A stretch of DNA of 64,000 nt from Paulinella micropora (GCA_009731375.1 BJOX01000183.1:602531-666530), one strand, 5' to 3'. Shown: positions 1 to 11,333, counted from the stretch's first letter. Made by a program: numbers and translations. The notes: generated from the letters alone by a model not told the origin.

Positions 1-281
1 TCAACCTCTTCATCACTTTCACTGCTTTCCTCACTTTTCTCGCCATACGCTTCTGCGAGCGTAGCTCCGCAGTCTCTGCCATCAATCATATCCTTAGCCA
101 ACTGCTTCTTAGTAATGTGGTCCATCTTTTCGTCAGCAGTCATTTCTTTCACATTCTTAGCATCTTCCTCAGCAAGTAATTCCTTAGCTCTTTCAATCTT
201 TCTCTGCTTAGCCTATTTCTTCTTTGCCTCCCAACCCTTTTCAAGATTCTTCATCGCAACCTCTCTATTACCTCTCTGCAT
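1..281 (-). pseudogene. Acidic charged protein, partial (gene X, copy A)
   Basis: The gene reads leftward from an ATG at 281 and runs off the window. The product is Lys/Glu rich (AKQRKIERAKELL), then acidic near the window edge (EESSESDEE). It matches in order and wording the gene that starts at 59561 on the plus strand (KQKAKQRKMEHAKKVL, then SSESEDEV), which has the same position beside the other fibre gene. One in-frame TAG near 214 interrupts it where copy B has a Lys codon. Function unknown; the position, divergent from the fibre, is conserved in A and B. Probably helical, no membrane segment. Confidence 0.6.
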
Positions 282-371
282 TTTATATTATTATACAAAA
301 TAATATTACTTAGTTTTTATTAATGAATAATTTCTGAACAAATATAGACACCTCCACTGGTTTTGGTTCAA

Positions 372-3300
372 ATGTCACAATTCAAAAGTTTATTAGGCCT
401 TAATGACTTGGCTGTTGATAGTCTAAATATAACCAACTTAGACTTAACGAACACTAATATTATTGGCTTAAATACAGATAGAGTGCCAGAAGATGACAAC
501 CAATTAAACCTCTACTATACTGATTTACGATTTGACAAACGACTAGCTACCAAAAGCACAAAAGAGGGAACTAATCTATACTATACTGATGGTAGGTTTG
601 ATGCTAGACTTTCTAGTAAAACTACCGCCGACTTAAAAGAAATCACCAATTTATATTATACGACAGCCAGGGCTAACACAGACTTTGATACACGGCTAGC
701 CACTAAATCAACCAATAACTCAGCCGAGGGAACAAATTTATATTATACCACAGCAAGAGCCAATACAGACTTTGATACACTGCTAGGAACAAAATCAACC
801 AATAACTTAGCCGAGGGGACTAATCTATATTACACCACCGCGAGGTTTGATACACAATTAGCCACTAAAACTACCGCAGACTTAAAAGAGGGAACTAATT
901 TATATTACACCACAGCAAGGGCTAACACAGATTTTGATACACTGCTAGCAACTAAATCAACTAATAACTTAGCAGAGGGAACCAATCTATACTATACCAC
1001 GGCAAGGGCTAATACAGATTTTGACACACGGCTAGCGACTAAATCAACCAATAACTTAGCCGAGGGGACAAACCTTTATTATACCAATGCAAGGTTTGAT
1101 ACACAATTAGCCACTAAATCAACCAATAACTTAGCAGAGGAACTAATTTATATTATACGACGGCGAGAGAAAATACGGACTTTGACACACGGCTAGCGAC
1201 TAAATCAACCAATAACTTAGCAGAGGGAACTAATTTATATTATACGGCAGCGAGGTTTGATACACAATTAGCTACTAAAACTACCGCAGACTTGAAAGAG
1301 GGAACAAATTTATATTACACCACAGCAAGGGCTAACACAGATTTTGACACAGGGTTAGCGACTAAATCAAATAATAACTTAGCAGAGGGAACTAATCTTT
1401 ATTACACAACCGCACGAGATAATTCAAATTTTGACACACTGCTCGCTACAAAATCAATTAATAACTTAGCAGAGGGAACTAATTTATACTACACCACCGT
1501 TAGGGCTAATACAGACTTTGATACACGGCTAGGAACAAAATCAATAGATGCTTTAAGTGATGTAATAATAACGACACCCGCAAACGGCCAATTATTGGCA
1601 TAAAATGGAACAAACTGGGTGAATTCTACTGGGTCATTGGCTTTCCTTGCTTTGTCAGGCGGGACGATGACGGGCGATATTAAAATGGATGCTTCGGCTT
1701 TTACTTTATACACAGCCCCGCAGGCTATGACAACTAATAATTCTGGTGTGTTTGTTGCTTCTGCTTCTAATGAATACTATCCAGCATATTATGTTTTTAA
1801 TTTCGACCAGAACGATTATTGGAGCACTGCTATATATTACAACGACACAACAGGAGTTTATACAAGAGCTCCCGCAACCACAAATACTTGGGGAGGAAAA
1901 CCATACACAGGCGAATATATAAAAATTGATTTAGGAGCAATATACAAGATAAAAAATTATTATGTTAGGTCTTCGTCTGCTAATTACATTGAAACAACAC
2001 CGAGCATTTGGTATGTGGGTGTAAGCACTGACAACATTACATATACATTATGGGACAGCAGGAGTGGCGAGGCTTGGGCTTCACAAACAACTAAGACATA
2101 TTCTCCTGCTTCAAATGCTACTGCTAGATATATTATATTTGTAGTAAATAAGACAGGAAGTGGTGGAACTTCATTTAGAAGCTAACCCCGTATAGCCAGT
2201 TTGTATTTTGATTATGAGACATATAATTATGATATAACATTGATTAGAAGTATGACGAGCTACACATTAACAACAAGCGGAGCAATATCGGCAAGTGACT
2301 TAATCACGGCGAGTGCGGGATTAACAGGAACCACATTAACAGCCAGCGGATTGATAACGGCTAATGCGGGGATTGACTTAAAAAGCCAAATTATTTCAAA
2401 CTTAGCCACTCCATCGGCTTCAACAGACGGAGCAAATAAAACTTATGTGGATACATTAGACGGGCAGAATGTAAAACTAACAGGAACACAAACAATAGCA
2501 GGAACAAAGGAATTCAGCGGAATATTGGCGACTTCATTAGGTGTCCCGTGTATAATAGGAAGGAATACAAAAGGCACAGGTGCGACAGGGGGCTTAGAAT
2601 TATATGGAAACACAGCCAACACGAACGGACCGCACATAGAAGCATTTGTTCATACATCTGTTTATCCTGTATTTCAACAATTAAACTGGGGGCAAGACAA
2701 TATTTCTTTAAATTTTGATTGTTATTATGATGGTTCAAACTGGAAATCAAGCAACATAAACTCCAACTTTCAATTATACAAGACAAACAACAAACTCAGT
2801 TTTTATTATGGCACAGGTGTCGCAGTTGGAGGAACTATAACTTTGGCTGAGGCGATGGGTGTTAATACATCGGGAGAGGTAGTCATCCCAACAGCATCCA
2901 GCGGTTCTTTAACATTACGAAAAAGAAATACTTATACTATGGACCCACAAATATTTTTTAAACGGGAGGATATACGAATTATGATATTGCTTCATGCTTG
3001 GTCTACTTCAAACTCTACGGGTGAGCCCTCTGGTGCTTATAATTATATGCCTCTGAACGGGGCTTGGACATACTCATCGGACAGGAGGCTAAAATCAGAT
3101 ATTAAAACATTAGACTGCGGGGATTGTTGTGAGAAACTAATGAAAATAAATTGTTGTTCATATTATTTGAAATCGGACGAAAAGAAAGAAAAAAAGAACC
3201 ACGGATTTATAGCGGATGAGGTAAAAAAAAAATATTTCCAGAATTTGTATTCGAAAGCGGAATGAAAGCGGATGACGGAGATGGCTACCTTGAAGGCATA

Positions 3301-3465
3301 ACATATACAAGTTTTATACCAATATTGGTCAGTGCTTTTCAACATTTAACAGAAAAGGTTAATAATTTAGAAAAAGAAAATAAAACATTACTTAATATAT
3401 TACAAGATTTATCTAACCAATTAGCACAACTGAGAATGGAAGTATTTCCTTCTAATGCCCCCTAG
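372..3465 (+). pseudogene. Virion fibre, S74-chaperone type (copy A), broken
   Basis: Receptor-binding fibre. It begins MSQFKSLLGLNDLAVDSLNI, nearly identical to copy B, so I start at 372 rather than at the in-frame ATG at 363. Order of parts: N-terminal anchor; about ten ~29-residue repeats (GTNLYYTTARANTDFDTR type, 570-1535); a discoidin / F5/8 type C-like domain at about 1750-2190 (FDQNDYW, IDLGAIYKIK, VSTDNITYTLWD, ATARYI); GLITANAG repeats (2280-2380); then a peptidase S74 intramolecular chaperone at about 3070-3265 (SSDRRLKSDIKTLD holds the expected Ser and Lys) and a C-terminal coiled coil (EKVNNLEKENKTLLNIL). S74 domains trim themselves after trimer folding. Breaks seen: a lost G near 1137, TAA at 1601, TAA at 2183 where copy B has CAA, and a frameshift near 3255. 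Protein-level call is firm; functionality is doubtful. Confidence 0.85.
570..1535 (+). repeat. Tandem ~87-bp fibre-shaft repeats
   Basis: Imperfect tandem copies of an about 87-bp unit encoding 29 residues built on GTNLYYTTAR and NTDFDTRLATKSTNNLAE. Shorter units with ARFDTQLATKTTADLKE alternate with the longer ones. These are protein-coding shaft repeats of the fibre; copies are 80-95% alike by eye, so slippage or recombination between them is expected. Confidence 0.9.
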
Positions 3466-3795
3466 ATTACATCCACCACCGCCAGTCATAGAAATTGATG
3501 GCGAACTAACACCAGAGTTGAAGAACCGTGTTTTGGACATCTCGTTGAAGAATGAAGAAAAAAAAGTAGAGCACGAATTAGAAGATAACTGGAATTGTTG
3601 TTGTATAAAAAACAGACCGACCGATAGCTTATTAAATACTCATTTCAAATGGGTATCATGATCGCCATTATTACCCTTTGTATCGTGAGGTTGTCTGAAA
3701 AGAACTTACGGTGCGAGGTTGCTAACACTTATGTAGGCATTTTGACCTTACTCATTGGCATTTGCCTTCCATCGCCTTCTTCAAGTAAGAAGTGA
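3455..3795 (+). pseudogene. Small membrane protein with PPPxIEIDGELTPELKNR head (copy A)
   Basis: Starts inside the end of the fibre gene (11-bp overlap, ATG at 3455, fibre stop at 3465). The head is PPPVIEIDGELTPELKNR followed by a Cys cluster (NCCCIKNR); the tail holds two hydrophobic stretches (IMIAIITLCIVRLS and YVGILTLLIGICLP) that look like membrane segments. One frameshift near 3655 separates head and tail. Homologues lie at 55595-55920 and 42874-43214, each directly after a fibre gene. Function unknown; the setting suggests a virion membrane or fibre-associated protein. The 3' end overlaps the tail of the Cys-rich gene on the other strand. Confidence 0.65.
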
Positions 3796-4036
3796 GCATT
3801 CATACAGTTGAGTTTTATACCAAGAAGCATCACCAGCACAGATTAGCGGAATAGCTTCATCAAAACTACGACAAGCATTATTCCGTTATGTATGAAAACA
3901 CATTTAAATTTTGTTTCTATTCCTTTTTGAATATAATAAACACAACTTTCATTTTTTTCTCACTGACCCGTGAATAGAAATCACAAGTGGTCAGAGCAGA
4001 AATATTAATTAATAAAAAGTTTATGAGTAGTAATAT
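3781..4036 (-). pseudogene. Small secreted-type Cys-rich protein (copy A), broken
   Basis: Minus-strand copy of the gene found at 42370-42627 and 55361-55609. Readable parts are TCDFYSRVSEKK, YIQKGIETKFKCVF, CRSFDEAIPLICAGDASWYK and a YECSLLT end. Two frameshifts are needed and the expected start codon position reads ATA, so the copy is probably dead. The spacing of cysteines recalls PSI/plexin-type or other small disulfide domains, but I cannot assign a family. Its last codons overlap the end of the membrane-protein gene tail to tail. Confidence 0.6.
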
Positions 4037-4046
4037 AGAGGGCCAC

Positions 4047-4414
4047 ATGACTGACTATAAATACCAGAAGATTGTTTTTCTGAGCAATGATTTTCCAGGC
4101 GGGGTTAATGGTAGCAAGACATTCGACAAAACATTAGAATGAACTTTACACCGACCAGAATGAATGTTAAGTTTATCCACTATGTGAATGATGTGACGGA
4201 GACGAAAACAAAAATCCTTTATATGGACCGCATCGGAATTATTGACACATTCGCCGACAGCAACATTGCAAACATTTCCAATCTTAGCTGCAACTTAGGT
4301 ATTATTAATTGGACCGATCAATACACTTTTAAAGTGCTTAAAACATACAATGGCAGTATTGAGACTGACCAACTAGCTGGAAGAATTGTTATTTGTTTAG
4401 AATTTTTGGCTTAG
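4047..4414 (+). pseudogene. Conserved beta-rich protein (copy A)
   Basis: Begins MTDYKYQKIVFLSNDF, matching MTDFKYQ at 55338 in block B. Continues MNFTPTRMNVKFIHYVND, ILYMDRIGIIDTF and ends AGRIVICLEFLA. A missing A near 4140 splits the frame. About 120 residues, alternating polar/hydrophobic strands, no signal peptide or membrane segment. Always sits between the Cys-rich gene (divergent) and the ATPase. Function unknown; a small capsid or cement protein is a guess from position only. Confidence 0.6.
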
Positions 4415-4526
4415 CAGGGGCAAGCCCCCGCACCCCTTCCGTTGTGGTAAGCGATTAAAACAAAAAAATATTTTTCTACATATAGTTTTTTGAGGTTGTA
4501 GGAGGTTTTTTGAAAAAAAAGCTCTT

Positions 4527-5351
4527 ACATGGAAAAAATCAATAATGTAAAGGTGAAACCAGTTAAGCAAAACGGAGATGGAGACAAGTTGGCTAAAGGA
4601 CATAAGTTATTTATGAACCGTACGCCAATATTTTTCTTCTCGCTCGCAAGAAGAGTGGCAAGACGACCGCACTGTTCGAAATCCTGAAACGAACGACTGA
4701 CAAAAAGACCCGCATTGTTATTATTGCCAGCACGATACACAAGGACCACATTTACAAAGAAATGGTTAAGCACTTCAAGAAGAAGGGAAACCCGATGGCG
4801 ATATACACATATTTGAAAGCGGACGGATACAGCGTGATTGATTACGAATTAGACAAGCTCAATAAGCCAGACGAGGAGCAAGAAGAAGGCAAAATTGCTC
4901 AGGATGGAAAGGAGGAAGTAGAAAAGCCGAAGTTTCTTTATTTTGGAAAAGAGGGTGAAAAGAAAAAACAAGAAGCCCCAGCTGAGAGACAGTCTAAGGA
5001 TCAAACTCCTGAGGTTGTTTTTATTCTTGACGATCTCGGCTCATCTTTGAGGGATAAGTCCGTGAGCGACCTACTTAAAAAAAATAGACACTATAAAAGT
5101 AAGGTGACTATGAGTTCGCAGTATCTTAACGACTTACGACCTGAGGCGATTAAACAATTAGACTACCTCCTTATTTTTCCTGGTCAGTCTCAGGATAAAA
5201 TTAAACTAGTATACAAACATCTGGACCTCGGCTACGACCTAGAACACTTCATTGAAAATATCACGAGGCGACGAAAGAACGGTTTAACTTTTTGTATGTG
5301 GATGCGGTATCGAACGAACTGAGGCAAAATTTTAACAAAAGGTTTTTGTGA
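4527..5351 (+). pseudogene. DNA-packaging ATPase, FtsK/HerA (A32-like) (copy A), broken
   Basis: Pumps viral DNA into the capsid. Walker A reads ARKKSGKT in a shifted frame around 4640-4660, and Walker B is VVFILDDLGS at about 5015-5040, followed by the sensor-like stretch SKVTMSSQYLNDLRPEAIKQ. The N-terminus MEKINNVKVKPVKQ matches copy B (54163-54969). Two or three single-base shifts lie at 4615-4650 and one near 5270; the last part (ERFNFLYVDAV to KRFL) reads in another frame and ends at 5351. Motif spacing is typical for the adenovirus/polinton-like virus ATPase family. Intact genes would be about 270 residues. Confidence 0.75.
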
Positions 5352-5385
5352 TTTTTATTATTTATTTTTTTTCTATACAATATAC

Positions 5386-5672
5386 ATGCCAACATCACCA
5401 GTGATTATCAGTAGTCCATCAGGTTACAATATCAGCTACAATCCTTCAATGCCACAAGCAGGAGGAAAGAGAATATCAGCTACAATCCTTCGGACAAGCG
5501 ATATTGGATGCTAATAGGTTTATCAAGAAAAATCAATTGATTTCAAGGGGTGCTACTTTTCTGAGCGATGTCGGAGTGCCTTATGCGGACCGTGTAGCGA
5601 AGGCGGCAATTAAGCAAGGGTACGGCAAGCAACGAGGCGGGGCCGTTAAGTTTCGTAAACCCCAACAGTGGA
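5386..5672 (+). pseudogene. Small basic Gly-rich virion-type protein (copy A)
   Basis: ATG at 5386 follows a T-rich tract and TATACAATATAC. After a frameshift near 5500 it reads NRFIKKNQLISRGATFLSD, then VGVPYADRVAKAA, and ends in GYGKQRGGAVKF. Copy B (53741-54073) has the same core (NKFLRDNKIISKTANALGD, GYGKQSGRGALKF). The GYG-GG-A-basic ending resembles small basic core or minor capsid peptides that adenain-type proteases cleave, but that is inference. The exact stop is unclear because of frame breaks. Confidence 0.5.
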
Positions 5673-5720
5673 TTTGTATCAAACTAAACTTTATATTAAT
5701 TTTTTTCGGTAACATATACA

Positions 5721-6724
5721 ATGGTTGTAAAGAAGCAGAGGAAGAAACTTAAACAACGACCTCCGAGGATATACAGAACCAAAGATTGTCGGTCATATAT
5801 TAAAGTAAAAGGCAAACGAGCATATCTCAACTTTGGAAAGAAAACGAATTACCTTTCAACACTTCAAATCGTTAAATTGTTTTTGAAATATATGAACAAA
5901 CCCAGAGGGAAACGAAAAGAAAAAGCCCGCGAGAAAGTAATTAAGTCCGACTTCAATCGTCTTGAGCACGAGAACCGCAATCAGGTAAATAATCAGTTAG
6001 ATAAACTCAAACTGGAAAAGTATGAGCAAATGCACGAGCTAGAAAAGAAAGACAAAGAAGCAAAAGAACAACAAAAGAAAATAGAAAAGCGAGAAGCCGA
6101 AACGAAAAGAAATGAACTCGCACTCATACAGACTGAAACAGCTCAAGCTCAAAGAATGGCTACTATTGACGGAAAAATAAAAAGACAAAACGCAATTAAC
6201 GAGGCTTTACTTGAAGAGATATAGCATTGAATGAAGCAAAAGGTGAACTAAAAAGAAGAGAAAGAAAAGCGACGGAAAGAACAGGAAGACATTATGTTTT
6301 GACAGAAGAAGAAGCCCAAGCATTAGCGGACGAAGTTAAAAGAAGGAGTGATGAAGCGAAACGACGGCAGGATGAGTTAAGACAGCAAGCGATTGAAGCA
6401 GACAGGCAAGCTATGGAAGCGGATGTGAAGACCAAACTAGCACTGTTACAAAGAGCACAAACTCTATTCGCTAGTGGTAAGAATAGAAAGATTAATGTTA
6501 ATAACTTAGCAAAAAATTTAGGGTGGAAAACACTGGGAAGTAGAAAAGGAAATGTAGATGCTGAAGGCAGAACAGCCACAGAATACGTCCAAGGAATAAT
6601 AAGAGACAGAGCTGGTCAACTAAACATAACCGCTGGTATGACATTTACGGAATTGGAAAATGCTTTAATAGGACTAACCGCACAGGGCGGAACTGGTGCG
6701 AAGAAATTGGAAGACATCATTTAA
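5721..6724 (+). pseudogene. Long charged coiled-coil protein (copy A)
   Basis: Starts MVVKKQRKKLKQRPPRIYR with a compact basic head (YIKVKGKRAYLNFGKKTNYL), then about 200 residues of Lys/Glu-rich coiled coil, then a globular C-terminal part (NVNNLAKNLGWKTLGSRKG). One frameshift near 6224 joins two open stretches. Copy B is 52857-53695. Function unknown; a scaffold or internal virion protein is possible from its position between the basic protein and the protease. Confidence 0.6.
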
Positions 6725-6739
6725 AAAATATTAACTAAG

Positions 6740-7592
6740 ATGATGATAAAAAAGCATTTGAAACGAAGTGAATGGAAGACCAAATCAAAGAAAAAAGAAT
6801 TAGTAAATACCCTAATAAACAAAATGTATGCCGACCCCAACACATATAAAGCACTTTCAAATGAATTCCAGATACAACCAGAGCAACAACAACCGCAACA
6901 ACCACCCACAGAAGAGCAACCATCACCACCAGAGCAACCACCACCAGAGCAACCACCACCAGAGCAACCACCACCAGCAGAAGAGCAACAACCACCACCA
7001 GAGCAACAACAACAAAATGAATCACAAAATGAGCAAGAGGTAGCAGGGGACTTCGTCCCCCGCACCCCCTCCGATGGGGTCGTAGGGGCTGGAAGCCCCT
7101 ACAGAGGTTTAATGACTAACGAAATGGATGACATTATGAAAAAGCACAATTGGTATTTAGGGACAGTAGCGAGCGACGAAATACACAAGTTGAAACCAGA
7201 AAAAAGAAAGAAGTATGGTTTTATAATGAACACAGACCCAAGCACCAAAAAAGGGCAACATTGGATTGCTGTTTATATTTCTTTAGACTGTGATAGAAGC
7301 ATAGAGATATATGATCCTCTCGCACTGTATAAGCCGACTGAAGACTTCCAACACCAAATGAAACAGCTTGTTGAAAAGAGTAGGCTGAGCACATACTTAT
7401 TAATGAAGGTTAATCAAGTTAAAAAACCAAAGCGACACGACAGATACCTGCGGATTGCATAGTATTAGGTTTTTGTTAGAAAGAGCAAAAGGTAATAGGT
7501 TTAAATTCGCAAGCGGTTGGACTGACTTAAAAGAAAAAGAAGCGGAGGAGTTGAAAGCTCAGAACGGTTACGGCTTTGATACCTTTATTTGA
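6740..7592 (+). pseudogene. Adenain/Ulp1-like cysteine protease (copy A)
   Basis: Maturation protease. N-terminal helical part (KSKKKELVNTLINK), a Pro/Gln linker of PEQPPP repeats (6880-7020), then the protease: TNEMDDIMKKHNWYLG, catalytic His in HWIAVY (about 7260), acidic partner in IEIYDP (about 7310), and catalytic Cys in DTCG (about 7460). The Cys lies after a single frameshift at about 7440; the shifted frame runs RFLLERAKGNRF to GYGFDTFI and stops at 7592. The His-Asp-Cys order is that of C5/C48 proteases, which cut capsid precursors in adenoviruses and polintons. Copy B is 51838-52834. Confidence 0.75.
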
Positions 7593-7684
7593 AGTAATTA
7601 AAACAAAAATATTTTTTTCATTATATAGAAGCTTTTGAAAAAGTTACTCAAAACCCGTGGAGGTGCGGAGGCGAAGCCTCCGCA

Positions 7685-8500
7685 ATGGAGTATAGAGGCG
7701 AGCGAAGTAGTAACATTTACTATGTCAACAGCAAAAATAGGATAAACTGTACGGACAGTGATTTCACTCACTCCATTGATATGAAATCGCTAGACAACCC
7801 GACACACTGTAAAATTTTACATATCTATGTGCCGAAGTCGTATTACTCTGTGGCAAGTCTTTGCAATACTTTTATTCTGAGTGAGAACGGTAACGAGGCG
7901 CTCATTACGATACCCGAGGGCAACTACACAATGAACAACTTAAAAAATAAGCTTGCCGAAGTGCTAACAGCAGACAGTCCCAACCATTACGCATACACAA
8001 TAACAAGCAATAACACAAATACTGACCCCGAAGATGGTAAGCTATTATTCACCGTAGCGAACAATCCCATCAACATTCAACCGCGGTTTGTATTTGATGA
8101 CGAAACTCGCATCCATGAAATTATGTGGTTTGAGCGGTCCTCTACTTACTTCTTCGCTAATATTACACTAAGGTCACCAAATGTCATAATATTCACTGGC
8201 AAAAAAACATTGTATCTTCAATCGGACTTAGTCGGCGAAGGTGATAATCACGTATTACAAGAAATATATACAGCGAACGAAATACCATTCGGCTCTGTTA
8301 TCTACCATAGCTCGGGTAGTGAATACGGCAAACGGTTATCTACGAGTTCAAGCAATGTGTATCGGTTTTACTTTACTGACGAAAACGACCAACCAATTAA
8401 CCTAAACGGTTTGGGTATCGTAATGACATTGTTAATTTATCGCGAGACGAATTATTTTAATTTATTTACACCATTTTTTAATCTGCTTAAATCTAGGTAA
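7685..8500 (+). CDS. Penton-like minor capsid protein (copy A)
   Basis: Intact, 271 residues; ATG at 7685. Begins MEYRGERSSNIYYVNSKNR and holds VPKSYYSVAS, then ITIPEGNYTMNNLKNKLAEVL. The pattern of a conserved IPKSYY strand followed by a GNYT-and-helix unit is typical of the minor capsid/penton proteins that precede the MCP in polinton-like viruses (single jelly roll at fivefold vertices). Copy B (50500-51312) is about 70% alike; the block C protein (34881-35678) keeps only the pattern. Family assignment rests on pattern and on its place right before the MCP. Confidence 0.65.
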   Translation: MEYRGERSSNIYYVNSKNRINCTDSDFTHSIDMKSLDNPTHCKILHIYVPKSYYSVASLCNTFILSENGNEALITIPEGNYTMNNLKNKLAEVLTADSPNHYAYTITSNNTNTDPEDGKLLFTVANNPINIQPRFVFDDETRIHEIMWFERSSTYFFANITLRSPNVIIFTGKKTLYLQSDLVGEGDNHVLQEIYTANEIPFGSVIYHSSGSEYGKRLSTSSSNVYRFYFTDENDQPINLNGLGIVMTLLIYRETNYFNLFTPFFNLLKSR

Positions 8501-8560
8501 TTAATTAATTTTTTTTCTCATATTAAAATATAAGAAAACCGAAAAAAGAAGAAAAACAAA

Positions 8561-9410
8561 ATGCACACACAACACGGAGGCGAACTAGATTTTAGCAGGA
8601 CTGACTACATCAGTGCTTCTTATCGTTTGAATAAGCTTACCCCTCGTGAGGGTTCTGTTGATGTCACTGTGACAACGGCAGGAGGACAGGAAAGTAACTT
8701 TGACCTTATCAGCCGAAAATCTTTTATTACAACGATGACCCTCTTTCTACTGGAGGAGGCACGGTCGCACAAGCTGATACAGACGTTAAGGTTACCAGTC
8801 TAGGTCTTTTCTTGGCTGTTGAAACCAATCCTGATGTCATTCAATCAATTCAACAGAAGATTATGAGCCCCGAAGGTATGAGCTTCAACATTTATTATTC
8901 TTATTTGTATAAAAATACAGTCGGAGTAGCTTCAGATTCTCAAAATGTTATACTTAGATTTGACAGAGGCTACGGACGGCGAATTAAGAAATTTATCACT
9001 CCGTATTCAACGGAACTGAAAATAAGAACACTGCTTATGACAATAGCAACATTCTTGGTACTGAGGTGAAAAATTTTTATATCACACTAGACGGGGCACG
9101 ACTTCAGGAATTCAATGTTGATTGTCAAACTGGAAAACTAGAAGACTATATGTATCTTAAGCCGAAGTTGGAAGGCTCTGCTTTGATGAATAGCAATGTT
9201 TATCAATACAACTGGTTTTGGTGTGATAGCTTTGACAATACCCGCCCTTTGTGGAGCAAGGACCAAAATGAAATCAGTGGAATAAGTCTAGACACCGAGC
9301 GACGATGGGAGTTTATCGGAAACACTGCGACTATGACAGCTAATCATTACACATTTGTCGTCACCCAGCAAGAAGTAACTGTTAAGAATGGCGCCATTAC
9401 CAGAAATTAA
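8561..9410 (+). pseudogene. Major capsid protein, double jelly roll (copy A), internally deleted
   Basis: Head matches MCP copy B (YRLNKLTPRE against YSLNKLTARE), and the C-terminal half matches well: LFLAVETNPDVI, LKPKLEGSALMNSNVYQYNW, ISGISLDTER. Between about 8728 and 8780 the protein jumps from the first strands to the middle of the molecule, so about 230 codons present in copy B are missing. Two further frameshifts occur near 8735 and 9060. Upstream is a T-tract with a TATTAAAATATAAG stretch. As it stands it cannot form a normal capsomer. Confidence 0.7.
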
Positions 9411-9499
9411 ACCCCACCAGTGAGGTAATAGGTAGTAATTAATTTTGATAGTTAATTTTTTTTATAATATACAATCTACGATTGTAAATCGTAGGAACT

Positions 9500-10748
9500 A
9501 TGACCACTCATCAACGAAATTTGATAGCACAAAACCCTGACGGAGACTTCATAAATGTCAAAGTCGGCTACGATGGTAATGTTGAAACCAATGGTATGAA
9601 AACCGCTTTCGGCGAAGCATTGGTCTGTCAATTAACACCAGTATTACAAGAGATTTTCCCATACACTATCAATACACGAATATGGACATTAGCTCAAACT
9701 GATGCTACCATTTCATTTAATGCTAATATGGCCGAACTTAAAACAGATGTGAAGACGACCGCGAATGCCGTATTGAAGAGTTAAAAAAAAAATTTAAATA
9801 CAGAACTGGTATGGGAGTTCTAACACGATTTACTGCTTTATGGACTACTGATGAAACGAAAGACTACAATTCATATATCGGCATAGGTGAAAGTGCTAAT
9901 GGCTTCTATTTTTACAAAATAAAAGCGACTGGTATGAATATTGCCAGTGTTAAAGGAGGCGTTCCGACACTTATTCCCCAATCGACCTGGGATGACCCGT
10001 GTGATGGTACTAAAATTATGCCTATCATAGATTGGACCAAAGGGAATGTATTCCAGATTAAATTTCAATATCTTGGCTTTGGTGCTATAAGGTTCTACAT
10101 AGAAAATCATCAAGTGGAGAATTTCAGCTGGTTCATAAAATAAAATATGCGAATGCGAATATGGGTGTTAGTCTTTCAAATACAACCCTACCTTTTTCGG
10201 CTTGTATCAGAAATTATGGAACTGGTAATGCTAATCAAACATTAAAAACAGCCAGTTGTAGTATGTTTATTGAGGTCACTAACACTATTAATTCAAGCAT
10301 ATCAAACGAAGCGGAAGGTAGTGAGCCAGCGAGCACCACTGAAAGTCCGATTATTAGCATGAAAAATAAAACAACTTTTAATGGTGTGACCAATTATTCA
10401 ATTGTTTATCAATCTCTAGTGAGCATATCAAACGAAGACAGCAAAGTTAATATAGTGCGGATTGTGAAAACGACTGGAGCACTTACGGCGGAGAACTTCG
10501 CGGATATTGATACCAAAACTTCAATCGTATCAAAGGACACCAGCGCGACCGCTTTGGGTGGTGCTGTTATAACTGATGTCATTCTTAAACTTTATGTTAA
10601 TGCTACTTCTAGCCAGCTTATTGACCTGCGAACTTACAACATACAACTCTCTCCTGGTGAAAATCTAACATTTTTACAAAAGTCTGTATCAACTCCCAAT
10701 AACGGAGGAAATGTGAGTGTTATAGTTAATTTCTTAGAAGACCACTAA
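9500..10748 (+). pseudogene. Beta-rich surface (spike-like) protein (copy A)
   Basis: Starts MTTHQRNLIAQ, identical to copy B at 48741. Holds FGEALVCQLTPVLQEIFPYT, YRTGMGVLTRFTALW and a Ser/Thr-rich beta C-terminus ending SVIVNFLEDH. Two frameshifts near 9782 and 10125. A related protein in block C (33468-34677) has FGELRTATLSPVLQNVFTYG and YRSGMGLVARFSSLF. The family is unknown to me; the beta-rich sequence, place next to the MCP, and (in block C) an N-terminal tag shared with a fibre suggest an exposed virion protein. Confidence 0.55.
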
Positions 10749-10802
10749 AATGGATGGATGGAGTAATTTTATATAAAAGATAAACTCCAACCATTATATA
10801 AA

Positions 10803-11310
10803 ATGAACTACAACAAATATCAGAATGGAAAAATCTACAAACTTATCTGTAATAAGACTGGTGAGGTGTATATCGGAAGCACGATTAAAACATTAGAGCA
10901 GAGAGCTAAATCTCACACAAATAATTTTAAGCGATATAAGGAAGGAAAAACAAATTACACATATTCATATTCAATTATAGAAAGAAATTATTATAGGATT
11001 GAATTGATTGAAGCTTTCCCTTGCGATAGTCACCTTGAATTAGAACAGAGAGAAGGATACTGGATAAGACATACAAAGTGTGTAAACGATAATTTTAAAA
11101 CTGGTATCACAGTCCCGTGTAATCAAAATAAAAATAATATAATAACAATACAAAGAAATTCATAAGGAAAGATTGAGAGTTCATAATCTTAAAAAAGTTG
11201 AATGCATTTGCGGAAGAAAGATTGTTCATTCTCATAGAAAAAGACATAGACATTCTACATATCATTTAAAATGTGTTATAAGATGTCATAATGAACTAAA
11301 TCATTTGTAG
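10803..11310 (+). pseudogene. GIY-YIG homing-type endonuclease with zinc-finger tail
   Basis: GIY-YIG nuclease domain: KIYKLICNKTGEVYIGST, an Arg-containing helix (EQRAKSHTNNF) and a Glu-rich helix (LELEQREGYWI) that would carry the metal-binding Glu. After a frameshift near 11160 the protein continues with CICGRKI, SHRKRHRHS, which looks like a Cys/His zinc module. Such free-standing nucleases spread within viral genomes by homing. Not present in block B at this position. Confidence 0.7.
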
Positions 11311-11333
11311 AAAAAAAGTAAAATGTTTTATAA

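Noticed and set aside
570-1535. CRISPR-like regular repeats
   Set aside because: The period is protein coding (29 residues), units are contiguous, and there are no unique spacers.
6721-7065. Antisense Cys/Gly- and Val-rich frames opposite the protease linker
   Set aside because: Shadows of the PEQPPP repeats on the coding strand.
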